Made by a program: the position numbers and the translations under genes. The notes under the pieces were generated by a model. The model had not been told where the DNA came from. It did not search any database and saw only the letters and a program-made list of their open reading frames with translations. Source: Desulfurococcales archaeon (GTDB lineage Archaea; Thermoproteota; Thermoprotei_A; Sulfolobales; Desulfurococcaceae). From it: a stretch of DNA of 32,326 nucleotides. Of the stretch, positions 9,066 through 18,331 are shown one piece after another (the stretch's first letter is position 1; each line of letters opens with the position of its first letter). The stretch covers positions 1-32,326 of the forward strand of contig JAGGXK010000043.1 in NCBI GenBank assembly GCA_021163115.1. Reading direction: 5' to 3'.

Positions 9066-9633
9066 TAGCTTTCTCTAAAACAGCCTCCTCCCCGGCCAAC
9101 ATCTTCTTAAGCTTACTAAGCATCTCTGTTGACAACTCCTCAACATATACTGATCTATATTGTTTTTGTTCAACAAAGCCCCTGGCAAGCAATACAGCAT
9201 AGAGTATAGCTTCAGGCTTAGGTGGGCAACCTGGTACATATATTGTTGGAGGAGGCTCCACTCCATACCTTCTCTTCATATACTTATAGAACTCGTTAAT
9301 TCCCCCAAGGACAGAGTATGAGTCATACCATATACCTCCTCCACAGGAACAAGAACCTATAGCGATTACAAGCTTTGGATTAGGGACAGCGTTAAATGCT
9401 CTTACAACTCTTGGAAGAGCCTCCATGGTGACAGGGCCTGTAAACACAATTGCATCAGCGTGTCTTGGGGATCCAACAAGCTTTACACCAAACCTCTCAG
9501 CATCAGGTCTAGGAGCAAATATGTTTAAAACCTCTATATCACATCCATTACAGCTACCACTATTTAGGTGGAAAACCCAGAGGCTCCTCCTATACAGCTT
9601 TAGTAGATCAACCTCCATACTACCACCTCGCAT
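9043..9633 (-). CDS. Group 4 [NiFe] hydrogenase small subunit (HycG/HyfI/MbhJ-like, NuoB family)
   Basis: SGSCNGCDIEVL, VFTGPVTMEALP, IGSCSCGGGIW, YVPGCPPKPEAIL: Cys ligands of the proximal [4Fe-4S] cluster are present. Confidence 0.93.
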   Translation of the reverse strand: MRGGSMEVDLLKLYRRSLWVFHLNSGSCNGCDIEVLNIFAPRPDAERFGVKLVGSPRHADAIVFTGPVTMEALPRVVRAFNAVPNPKLVIAIGSCSCGGGIWYDSYSVLGGINEFYKYMKRRYGVEPPPTIYVPGCPPKPEAILYAVLLARGFVEQKQYRSVYVEELSTEMLSKLKKMLAGEEAVLEKAIGVEIVD

Positions 9634-10126
9634 AAGAAACCTTCTTTGAAGAATGTTTCTCCCTACAATCAGGACATAGTAGTAAATGGCTTCTTTGTTC
9701 CCTAGGTAGATTACTTGCTACATGCTCTACCAGACGAATTGTAGTATATGGTCTACCACATACCATGCACTTAGCCATGACTAGTGCTACTTCCTGGTAT
9801 AGATCATTATGATTTATTGAAGCAAGCTCAAACTCCCTAGTAAGCTTTATAGCTTCTACAGGGCATACATCCTGGCATCTTCCACAAAATATGCATCTAC
9901 CAAGAAATAGTTTGATTACTCTAACACCCCTATCAAGATCATCTGTCATGGATAGAGCATTTGGTGGACAAGCATTAACACATGCTCCACAGCCAAGGCA
10001 TTTATCTTGATCAATAACGGGCTTGCCCCTAAATCCTTCAGGAACCTCTATAGGCTTGTATGGATACTTCTCTGTAACAATACCTACACTAATCGATCTA
10101 CGTAGTAATCCAAGCCTCTCTCTCAA
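9620..10126 (-). CDS. 2x[4Fe-4S] ferredoxin hydrogenase subunit (HycF/HyfH-like)
   Basis: [20 protein letters not shown] and [18 protein letters not shown], plus C-terminal CMVCGRP...LCPDCREK motif. Confidence 0.9.
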   Translation of the reverse strand: MRERLGLLRRSISVGIVTEKYPYKPIEVPEGFRGKPVIDQDKCLGCGACVNACPPNALSMTDDLDRGVRVIKLFLGRCIFCGRCQDVCPVEAIKLTREFELASINHNDLYQEVALVMAKCMVCGRPYTTIRLVEHVASNLPREQRSHLLLCPDCREKHSSKKVSYARW

Positions 10127-11781
10127 CCTAGTCCCCTCCTAGAAAGCTCTCTCAGCCCAACTTGCTTCCTAGAACCAGTTCTTACATCAATAATTAGTAC
10201 ATGATCTGTGCATGAGAAACAGGGGTCTATACTAGCTATAATTATTGGTGCATCAGCCAAGTGTTGATCCTTAAGCATTACAAGGAGTGCAGGTATATTG
10301 TTATAGGATGGTGCACGAGGCCTCCACCTATAGATCTTGTTATCTCTACTAGTTATAACAAAATGTATATCCTCCCCACGTGGAGCCTCAGTTACCCCAA
10401 CCCCTATCCTATGCTCTGGTACATGGATTTCCTCAGCCATTATAGGGGTTCTAGGTAGGTTATCAAGCAATTGTTCAATAATATTTATTGACTCAATAAT
10501 TTCCTCGTGCCTAACAAGGATTCTTGAAAGTACATCCCCATCCTTATAAACAGGTATCTTAAAATCAACATGCCTATAGGCTGCATAGGGATGGTATTTA
10601 CGTACATCAGTATCTATTCCAGAGGCTCTAGCCGTAGGCCCTAATACACTATACTTCCTTGCCTCACCATAATCTAGTACCCCAACACCTCTTGTCCTAT
10701 AGATTATCTCCTTTAATCCCAGGATCTTCTCCATATAGTCAACATAATCCTTTCTAAGATCACGTAGAACCTTCTTCACCTTCAATGCCTTAGATAAATC
10801 AATATCCCTCCTCACACCACCAATAAGGTTTAATCCATAGGTCTTCCTATTACCAGTAAGCATTTCCGCCAAATCCATTACTTTTTCTCTAAGCCTCCAT
10901 GTAATCATAAAACCTGTATCAAATCCTAGGAAGTGGAAAGCTATTCCAAGCCATAGCATATGGCTATGGATACGCTCTATCTCAAGCATTATTGATCTAA
11001 TATAATGTGCTCTCTCTGGGACATCTATTCCAGCAACATTTTCAACTGCTTGACAATATGCAACATTATGTGTATAGCCGCAGATACCGCAGATCCTTTC
11101 AGCCAGGAATGGTATCTGGTTAATAGTCATTCTCGACTCTGCAATCTTCTCCATACCTCTATGAACCATGAAACCCTTATACCTTGCACCAACAATCCTC
11201 TCTCCATCAACATATAGCTCGAAATACTCTGGCTCATGTAATGCTGGATGGTAGGGGCCAATAGGTATAATAGTATACTTCCCAGCAAACCTACTATCAT
11301 GTTCAGGCTCGTCACTAGCCTCCTCAATATACACCTTCTTATTATAAGGATAATCCTTTCTAAGAGGATACACTCCCTTAGGCCAGTTATATGGTAGTAT
11401 AAGTCGTTTAGGCTCAGGATGATCATCAAACATTATTCCAAAATAATCCATAACCTCTCTCTCATGCCAGTTAGCTCCAGGTATTATAGGGGTTATAGAT
11501 GGTACATGGAGGTAGCCAGGGCTAACCCTTATATCAACTACTACATAAACACCCAGGTGATCCAGGGAGAATACATGGTATACATGAAAGCTATTATCTA
11601 GAGGCCTCTCATCACTACCTATTGATACAGAGAAGTAGCCACCAATTCCCCAGTGAAGGTATTTAGCTATATCTCTTAGCTTACTCCTATCAACATGTAC
11701 GATTAGGGTGTGGCTATCAATCCATTCAACTATACCAAACCTGCCTAGCTCCTCCACAAGCTTAGTAGCCGAGGACTGCAA
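10123..11781 (-). CDS. Group 4 [NiFe] hydrogenase large subunit, NuoC-like + NuoD-like fusion (HycE/HyfG-like)
   Basis: 552 aa; N-terminal NuoC-like domain ([32 protein letters not shown]), L1 motif [17 protein letters not shown]2 motif DPCFSCTDH followed by a C-terminal tail [25 protein letters not shown]. Confidence 0.93.
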   Translation of the reverse strand: MQSSATKLVEELGRFGIVEWIDSHTLIVHVDRSKLRDIAKYLHWGIGGYFSVSIGSDERPLDNSFHVYHVFSLDHLGVYVVVDIRVSPGYLHVPSITPIIPGANWHEREVMDYFGIMFDDHPEPKRLILPYNWPKGVYPLRKDYPYNKKVYIEEASDEPEHDSRFAGKYTIIPIGPYHPALHEPEYFELYVDGERIVGARYKGFMVHRGMEKIAESRMTINQIPFLAERICGICGYTHNVAYCQAVENVAGIDVPERAHYIRSIMLEIERIHSHMLWLGIAFHFLGFDTGFMITWRLREKVMDLAEMLTGNRKTYGLNLIGGVRRDIDLSKALKVKKVLRDLRKDYVDYMEKILGLKEIIYRTRGVGVLDYGEARKYSVLGPTARASGIDTDVRKYHPYAAYRHVDFKIPVYKDGDVLSRILVRHEEIIESINIIEQLLDNLPRTPIMAEEIHVPEHRIGVGVTEAPRGEDIHFVITSRDNKIYRWRPRAPSYNNIPALLVMLKDQHLADAPIIIASIDPCFSCTDHVLIIDVRTGSRKQVGLRELSRRGLG

Positions 11782-12652
11782 GTACTAGAACCACCCCTGT
11801 AGCCAGTGATAGTTTCTTCATAAAGGATAATGCATACTCTATCCTATGCCTACCTGAAAAACACTCTATTGTAGAAAACAGTATTGAGAAAACAATAACT
11901 CCTACTATATAGTATATGGGTGAGAAAACAGTATATCTTGGTATAACTAGGTTGAGAAGTATTGATGTATACAGGAGCCTCTTTAATAAGAGGGAGTATA
12001 TTGCAAAACCGAGATCCCTTCCAGTATACTCTATTATAACTCCTCCAGCTATCTCAGGCTCTGCTTCAGGTATGTCAAAGGGTAGTCTAAAGCCTTCAAT
12101 ATATACAAGTATGGCGAACACTATTAACCCAAGTATACTTGATAGCCTATATGGCGGGATTATGGGGAATAGGCTTGTTATAAGGAAGCTCTTATTTACA
12201 GCAACGAAAATAGCTAAAGTAATACCAGTTAATAGTTTCCCAGCCATGGATAGAGAGATCTCCCTAGTGGAGCCGGTAATGGCGAATGGGTTTCCTGTGG
12301 AAATGCTTCCCATAGCAAGTATTATAGATGATGCTGTAATAAGGTAGTATACAACAATTATGTCTCCAATAAAGCTTAGAGAGTAATCTAGAAGCGTTGG
12401 AATGAATAAGAAGGCTATAACCATGTTTGTAAAGAACATGTAGGGCGCTATCCTATATAATAGACCCGGATTACCTGTTAAACCACCTGGTTTTCTTAGA
12501 AGCTTTACTATATCATATAGTGTTTGAGGTATAGGAGGTCCTCTACGGTTCTGGAGCCAAGCCTTTATCTTTCTCTCTAAACCATCAAGTAGGGGGGCTG
12601 CTAGAAGTATAAACCCTATATTAGCTAGTGCCCCAATGAATACCCAGATCAC
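11762..12652 (-). CDS. Hydrogenase membrane subunit (HycD/HyfC/CooK-like, ND1 family)
   Basis: [36 protein letters not shown] and [31 protein letters not shown]. Confidence 0.92.
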   Translation of the reverse strand: MIWVFIGALANIGFILLAAPLLDGLERKIKAWLQNRRGPPIPQTLYDIVKLLRKPGGLTGNPGLLYRIAPYMFFTNMVIAFLFIPTLLDYSLSFIGDIIVVYYLITASSIILAMGSISTGNPFAITGSTREISLSMAGKLLTGITLAIFVAVNKSFLITSLFPIIPPYRLSSILGLIVFAILVYIEGFRLPFDIPEAEPEIAGGVIIEYTGRDLGFAIYSLLLKRLLYTSILLNLVIPRYTVFSPIYYIVGVIVFSILFSTIECFSGRHRIEYALSFMKKLSLATGVVLVLAVLGY

Positions 12653-12655
12653 TAG

Positions 12656-14602
12656 CTACCACCCTACAGCCCAAATGATTAAGAGTACCACTACTAGAGT
12701 TAGTACAATCATTGCCACAGGATCCTCTATGATCCTTTGAAGCTTCTTGAAGAACTTAAGAGAATAGTTTATAGAAGTTACACCAAGGACTTCATGAACC
12801 GCCTTACCCACAGTATATGCTTCACTAAAGACCTCCTTAAAGCCCCTGAAATATGATCTGCCTGGATAGTGGAGAAGCCCTTCTTTAACAAGTGTTCCAC
12901 AACTCCATATACCATAGCTTGTATACCTAGGCCTTGCAATAAGTATGTAAAGTATTGGCAGAATAATTGCTAGGATAAAGCCTATGAATAATGGAGAATT
13001 GACACCTATGTTATTCACTTCTATAAATCCTATTCCAAAACTAATATACTGGTACTGGATAATGTTTAATCCAAGAAGACTTATAGCTGATGTAATAAGC
13101 TTCAGGGGTATAACAACCACTATGCCGAACAATATACATAATGCTGCAAGCATTACCTGGGCTAGAGACATAGGGAAAGGTACTTCCTCTAACTTCTTAT
13201 ATGATCCCGGTTCAAAGGGGCTTCTAGTAAATATTGTTGTAAAATACTTTACAAAACTAGCTGCTGTAACAGAGCTTATAAATAACGCAAATAATCCATA
13301 AAATGCTAAGTATCCCCCTGCGCAAAACGTTGATATATAGATGATCCACTTACTTACAAATCCATTAAAAGGGGGGATCCCGGCAATAGATAATGATGCG
13401 ATAAGGGCTGTAAGAGCTGTTAAGGGCATGTATTTTGCAAGCCCGCTTAGCTTATTCAGATCTCTTAACCCTGTTCTATATACAACTGATCCTGCTGTGA
13501 GGAATAATAGTGATTTAAATAATGCATGATTTATGAGATGATACATAGAGCCTAGTAGGGCTATAAACGCTAGGGGATAGTTCCCCATAGCATAAAGTGT
13601 TCCTGAGGCTCCTAAACCTAAGACAACATAACCGATCTGGCCAATACTATGGTATGCAAGAAGCCTCTTAGAATCAATCTGTACTAACGCATATAGCGTT
13701 CCCGTAAATAATGTTACTACACCAAAGCTTGATATAATAACTCCCCAGTAGATCGTTGGTTGGGAGAACTGATAGAAGAGCCTATACATCATATAAATAG
13801 GCATCTTAATCATTACACCACTAAGTAGTGCAGATACATTACTTGGTGCCTCAGGGTGGGCATCGGGTAGCCAGTTATGGAATGGAACTAGCGCAGCCTT
13901 TATACCAAGCCCCATAAATAATAGCATGAGCACAGCATTTGCTATTACTGGTGTTCTTAAAAATAATTCTCTAAACCTAGATGCTACAACCTCGTAATCT
14001 ACATTATAGCCGCTATAAATGATCATGAGAACTAGTCCCGCAATAATAATCATTTCAGCCCCAAGCTTTGATACACAAAAGTATTTATAGCCAGCCCATA
14101 GAGCCTGTTTCTTATTCTTCTCATAGGATACAAGAAACTGGGATGAAAGAGTCATGAGTTCCCAGAATATAATGAATATGAACAGGTTATAGGTTGTAAG
14201 AACACCATACATTGATATAATGAATAATAAGTAGTTTACACCATACCATCCAATATGTTCTCTTCCATAAAATCTACCTATATAGCCTATACCATAGATA
14301 GATGATGCAAGGGATACGATTCCAAGAACTAGTGTAAAAAATGCCGATAGGCTATCTAGTCTAAAATGAATTACCTTAAAGGATAAAATAGGGTAGCTAT
14401 AGTCAAGACATATCTTATACGTGAAGTCAAGAGTGCTTCCACTAGCTAGTACATAGAGTGAGAGAATGATAATTATAATGCTAACTGTAATGGATACTCC
14501 GTGAACTATATAGTTAGATGTTTTCCCACGAAACAAAGCTATTATGGGGAGGAATATTAGGGAGGAAGGTATTAGGAGGTAAAAAATAGTATTTAGATCC
14601 AT
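12656..14602 (-). CDS. Hydrogenase large membrane antiporter-like subunit (HycC/HyfB-like, ND5 family)
   Basis: 648 aa polytopic; FFTLVLGIVSLASSIYGIGYIG, LLFMGLGIKAALVPFHNWLPDAHPEAPSNVSALLSGVMIKMPIYMMYR. Confidence 0.92.
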   Translation of the reverse strand: MDLNTIFYLLIPSSLIFLPIIALFRGKTSNYIVHGVSITVSIIIIILSLYVLASGSTLDFTYKICLDYSYPILSFKVIHFRLDSLSAFFTLVLGIVSLASSIYGIGYIGRFYGREHIGWYGVNYLLFIISMYGVLTTYNLFIFIIFWELMTLSSQFLVSYEKNKKQALWAGYKYFCVSKLGAEMIIIAGLVLMIIYSGYNVDYEVVASRFRELFLRTPVIANAVLMLLFMGLGIKAALVPFHNWLPDAHPEAPSNVSALLSGVMIKMPIYMMYRLFYQFSQPTIYWGVIISSFGVVTLFTGTLYALVQIDSKRLLAYHSIGQIGYVVLGLGASGTLYAMGNYPLAFIALLGSMYHLINHALFKSLLFLTAGSVVYRTGLRDLNKLSGLAKYMPLTALTALIASLSIAGIPPFNGFVSKWIIYISTFCAGGYLAFYGLFALFISSVTAASFVKYFTTIFTRSPFEPGSYKKLEEVPFPMSLAQVMLAALCILFGIVVVIPLKLITSAISLLGLNIIQYQYISFGIGFIEVNNIGVNSPLFIGFILAIILPILYILIARPRYTSYGIWSCGTLVKEGLLHYPGRSYFRGFKEVFSEAYTVGKAVHEVLGVTSINYSLKFFKKLQRIIEDPVAMIVLTLVVVLLIIWAVGW

Positions 14603-14619
14603 TTATTAACCCTCTTAGC

Positions 14620-14811
14620 TTATACTTGCTTAAGGTAGATCTTGTGTTTAATGAAATCTATATAGTCTATCACATGGTTCTCCAGAAGCTTTCTCTCACC
14701 CTTTATATCTATAAGGAGTATACCCCTGTCTGTCATCTCAAGTAGTGCTACATCATCCATTATGGGTTCTTCACTACCATCTTTCTTGAGTATAGCCTTT
14801 GATTCACACAA
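14620..14811 (-). CDS. cooT: CooT-family nickel-binding protein
   Basis: 63 aa starting MCESKAILKKDGSEEPIMDDVALLEMTDRGILLIDIKGERKLLENHVIDYIDFIKHKIYL; conserved Met-Cys N-terminus and position between cooC and hydrogenase genes. Confidence 0.8.
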   Translation of the reverse strand: MCESKAILKKDGSEEPIMDDVALLEMTDRGILLIDIKGERKLLENHVIDYIDFIKHKIYLKQV

Positions 14812-14821
14812 GCTTATCCAC

Positions 14822-15616
14822 CTACCTAAGGATCTTCATGATCTTTTTATAGAGTGAAAAAACATCACGGTATAGAATACTATCCTCTGGGAGGCTATCA
14901 ACGCCTCTACCCATGGCCTCGATCTTTAATAGTTTTTCATCATACCTGACTATATGATATGGTGTAGAGTTTTCTCCAAATACTCTAGAATATTGTTGTA
15001 CAGCACCTATCTCATCTACAACCTTGTTTAAGACAATAATGTTGCGTTTAATCCCTAGTTCATCAGCTAGTTTAACAAGCTTCCTTGATATAATCAGAGA
15101 TTTTATTGTAGGCTCTGATACACAGAGGTTTAGATCAAACTTTTCTGCAAGACCTCTACCAAAGACCTCTGCACCAGCCTCTGCATCAACGATAACGATT
15201 TCCCTCCTCTTAATAAAGACGTGGGCTAAGAATGCCTTGGCAAGTGCTATTGCTGGGCACAGACACCCTTCCTTACTTACATCAATGCTTCCAACAACTA
15301 CTAGGGCTAGGTTATTATTTATTCTAATACCATACTTATCCACTAGATCATCTACTCGTGGTGTTAGGGAAAACAGTATTCCCCATCCCTCTCCAGGCCT
15401 AGCACCTGTTCTTTCCTCAGCAAGCTCATCATTCTTAGCTAGTGGTGTTATAGAATATGCTTTCTCAAGGGGTAGGCCAAGGCTTTGGGCAAGGTTTGGG
15501 ACAGAATCAGTATCTAGAGCTAGTACTTTGTAGTTGTTTTTAGAAAAAATTATTGATAGTAATGCAGCTATAGTTGTCTTTCCTACACCACCTTTTCCAG
15601 ACACTAGTATCCTCAA
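14822..15616 (-). CDS. cooC: CODH nickel-insertion accessory ATPase CooC
   Basis: MRILVSGKGGVGKTTIAALLS deviant Walker A, CxC motif in KEGCLCPAIALAKAF, VIVDAEAGAEVFGRGL. Confidence 0.93.
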   Translation of the reverse strand: MRILVSGKGGVGKTTIAALLSIIFSKNNYKVLALDTDSVPNLAQSLGLPLEKAYSITPLAKNDELAEERTGARPGEGWGILFSLTPRVDDLVDKYGIRINNNLALVVVGSIDVSKEGCLCPAIALAKAFLAHVFIKRREIVIVDAEAGAEVFGRGLAEKFDLNLCVSEPTIKSLIISRKLVKLADELGIKRNIIVLNKVVDEIGAVQQYSRVFGENSTPYHIVRYDEKLLKIEAMGRGVDSLPEDSILYRDVFSLYKKIMKILR

Positions 15617-15671
15617 AGTTTTTATACACCTTAACTGGATCCCCTATGTTTCTATCTATGTATTCACCTCT

Positions 15672-17582
15672 TTATAGGGGCCATCCAAGCTTCCTTCTCT
15701 TCTCCATGATTACATTGATTATTGTTTCTGCAGCTTTCTCTGGATCTGGTTCTACATAGAATTTCCCACCAATAGCATCTTCTATATCCTCTGTCAACAG
15801 CTTGGTTACCTTAGGGCTCCCTAGTACCGGCGGTATTGTTCCTAGATGGGTGAATACACCTGATGCTAAGAAGTATGTTCCAATACTCGTTGCTTTCTCG
15901 CTCATCCATTCTGGTGCTGAGCCAGCTGCTGGTAGGTCGGATATGTCTACATCAAGTGATTCTGCAAGAGCTTTTAATGCAATAAGTATTCTTGAACAGT
16001 CTACACAGCTACCCATGTGTAGACATGGTGGTATGCCTAGTGCTTCACATATCTTCCTAAGCCCTGGGCCTGCAAGCTTTGCTGCCTCCGGCGATAATAG
16101 TCCATGTATACCTGCTGCTATTGCCCAGCACCCAGTTCCTACTACTAGGATATCTTTTTCAATAAGCTTCTTGGTTAGGGTTACGTGGCTGTAGTTGTGT
16201 TTTACCTTCGGGTTTACACAGCCTACTATGCCTACTATACCCTTTATTGTACCATCTCGTAGTGCATTTATTAGTGGGTCAAGGCTTCCTCCAAGAGCCT
16301 CTAGTATTGCTTCAACACTAAAGCCGGCCATGATCTCCATTTTATGTTTTGGTATATATACTCTAGCCTTGCTCCTGTTTGGATAGTTCTCTATAGCTAT
16401 TCTAACTATCTTTTTGGCAATCTCATCAGCATGCTCTGGCTCAAACTCTATATGGGTTGCCCCGGGTATTTTCATCTTAGGCTCTGTAGTAATTACCTTT
16501 GTATGGTAACAGCTTGCTACATCAACCAATGCAGGCATTACACACTGGTAGTCAACAATTATTGCCTCTACAGCCCCTGTTATTATTGCGAGCTCCTGCA
16601 TCAACATATTTCCTGCAATAGGTACTCCAAGCCTCATTAATACCTCGTTTCCTGTACAACACATTCCAGCAACATTAACTCCCTTAGCACCATATTCCTC
16701 GGCAAGCTTCTGCATTTCATCACTCATAGCTGCCTCCACGATCTTCATTGATAGTACTGGGTTGTGTCCATGAACTATGATGTTCACCATATCCTCCTTT
16801 AATACGCCAAGATTCATGGTTGTCTTAAGAGGCTTTGGTGTACCAAACAGTATATCGCTTAAAAGGGTGGCCATCATTGAGCCGCTCCATCCATCTGCAA
16901 GAGACGTTCTTACACCATGTAGTAGCAGGCTAACTGGGTCAGCGTCAACACCTATGTGGGTGCGGTGCATACATTCACAGATCTCTCTATCAATATTCCT
17001 TGGTACAACACCTAGTTTAGCCCATACACGCATCCTCTTAGCTGGTACAAGTGCTTTAACTAGTGCTAGAGGCTCCTCATCCTGTTTACCAAACTCTCTC
17101 TCAAGAATCTCTATAACATCCTTTGCAATCTCCTCCTCACTCCTATCCTCAACAGGTACTCCAAGAGCGGATGCAAGCCATTTAAGCTTCTCCTGATCAG
17201 TTATCTTATAGGCCTTGGTCTTGCCCTCTGCAACAAGTCTTACAACCTTTACAATATCCCTTGCATGATCGCTGTGGGCAGCTGCCCCAGCAGCAATCAT
17301 TCTAAGAAGGTTTCTAGCAACAATAGTATCTGCTGTAGCTCCACAAACACCTCTAGTAGGCCCATAGCCTGTTGGATCAATACGGCAGGGCCCCATGTTA
17401 CAGTTCCTACAACATATACCAAGTAACCCGAATCCACACTGTGGCTGTTGTTCTAGGTAGCGGTGCCAAGCAGTTTTAATACCCTCTTCCTCAGCCTTAT
17501 CAAGAAGCTCTGATACACCAGGTGTTATTGATACCTGCTTAGTGGGTAACCTGTATTTCAGGTATTCCCATCTAGAGGACAA
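15672..17582 (-). CDS. cooS: Ni-containing anaerobic CO dehydrogenase catalytic subunit CooS
   Basis: 636 aa; CGFGLLGICCRNCNMGPCRIDP (B/D cluster Cys), HGHNPVLS, VNVAGMCCTGNEVL, VDYQC, GIVGCVNPK, VVGTGCWA, HMGSCVDCSR: cluster C ligands appear complete. Confidence 0.96.
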   Translation of the reverse strand: MSSRWEYLKYRLPTKQVSITPGVSELLDKAEEEGIKTAWHRYLEQQPQCGFGLLGICCRNCNMGPCRIDPTGYGPTRGVCGATADTIVARNLLRMIAAGAAAHSDHARDIVKVVRLVAEGKTKAYKITDQEKLKWLASALGVPVEDRSEEEIAKDVIEILEREFGKQDEEPLALVKALVPAKRMRVWAKLGVVPRNIDREICECMHRTHIGVDADPVSLLLHGVRTSLADGWSGSMMATLLSDILFGTPKPLKTTMNLGVLKEDMVNIIVHGHNPVLSMKIVEAAMSDEMQKLAEEYGAKGVNVAGMCCTGNEVLMRLGVPIAGNMLMQELAIITGAVEAIIVDYQCVMPALVDVASCYHTKVITTEPKMKIPGATHIEFEPEHADEIAKKIVRIAIENYPNRSKARVYIPKHKMEIMAGFSVEAILEALGGSLDPLINALRDGTIKGIVGIVGCVNPKVKHNYSHVTLTKKLIEKDILVVGTGCWAIAAGIHGLLSPEAAKLAGPGLRKICEALGIPPCLHMGSCVDCSRILIALKALAESLDVDISDLPAAGSAPEWMSEKATSIGTYFLASGVFTHLGTIPPVLGSPKVTKLLTEDIEDAIGGKFYVEPDPEKAAETIINVIMEKRRKLGWPL

Positions 17583-17589
17583 GAATAGA

Positions 17590-18243
17590 TCACCTCCAGG
17601 ATACAGGGGAGTACATGGATTTTAATTGAGAGACAGAGGGTGTAGGAGGCTTTGGCTTAGGAAGCTCTACAGGCTTCATATAGACTATTCCTGGCACAGG
17701 CATTCCTGTAATCATTTCCTTAGCCTTCTCCTCAGCAACCATTGCCAGGAGATCCTCTAGCCTACCATACTTTAATGCACCAGTTGGACATGCTTCTACA
17801 CAAGCTGGCAGCCTCCCCTCTCTAATCCTGTCTATACAGAAATCACACTTTACAATAGTCTTTGTATCCGGGTTGTATCTTGGGTGGCCGAAGGGGCATG
17901 CTAGCGTACACATTAAGCAACCAATACACTTTCCTGGATCAAGAATTACAAAACCCTCAGGACTTCTGTAAAGAGCCTTTGTTGGACATACATTCATACA
18001 TGGTGCATCCTTACAGTGCTGGCACCTCATGGGAACATATAGTAGGTTATCAACAGTTACAACCCTAATCCTTGGATGAGGCCTTGGTTTCTCAAGAACA
18101 AGGCTAAATATACTCTTACCCATTGAATGCTCTATGGCACAAGCTAGCTCGCATGAACGGCATCCAGTACATTTAACGGGATCAATAAATATTACTTTCT
18201 CATCAATAACCCTAACTGGCTCTGCAATGGCCGTAGAAATCAC
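17590..18243 (-). CDS. cooF: CooF-like polyferredoxin electron-transfer subunit
   Basis: Four Cys-rich cluster motifs: CTGCRSCELAC, CQHCKDAPCMNVCPT, CIGCLMCTLACPFGHP, KCDFCIDRIREGRLPACVEACPTGAL; adjacent to cooS. Confidence 0.93.
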   Translation of the reverse strand: MISTAIAEPVRVIDEKVIFIDPVKCTGCRSCELACAIEHSMGKSIFSLVLEKPRPHPRIRVVTVDNLLYVPMRCQHCKDAPCMNVCPTKALYRSPEGFVILDPGKCIGCLMCTLACPFGHPRYNPDTKTIVKCDFCIDRIREGRLPACVEACPTGALKYGRLEDLLAMVAEEKAKEMITGMPVPGIVYMKPVELPKPKPPTPSVSQLKSMYSPVSWR

Positions 18244-18286
18244 CCCAAGAAATAATTCAAGAGATTATTAGTTATAATAAGGCCTC

Positions 18287-18306
18287 GTATTCGAGAAATG
18301 GAATAC
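18287..18306. promoter_or_regulatory. Candidate operator upstream of cooF (inverted repeat GTATTC-N8-GAATAC)
   Basis: Perfect 6-bp arms with 8-nt spacer, just upstream (relative to cooF) of a TATA-like TTATTATAA (complement of 18272-18281). Confidence 0.5.
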
Positions 18307-18331
18307 CTTCCAAGATACCGTATTCGCATCA

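Noticed and set aside
9075-9266. 63-aa minus-strand ORF inside the hydrogenase small subunit
   Set aside because: Out-of-frame overlap with a conserved gene; no independent support.
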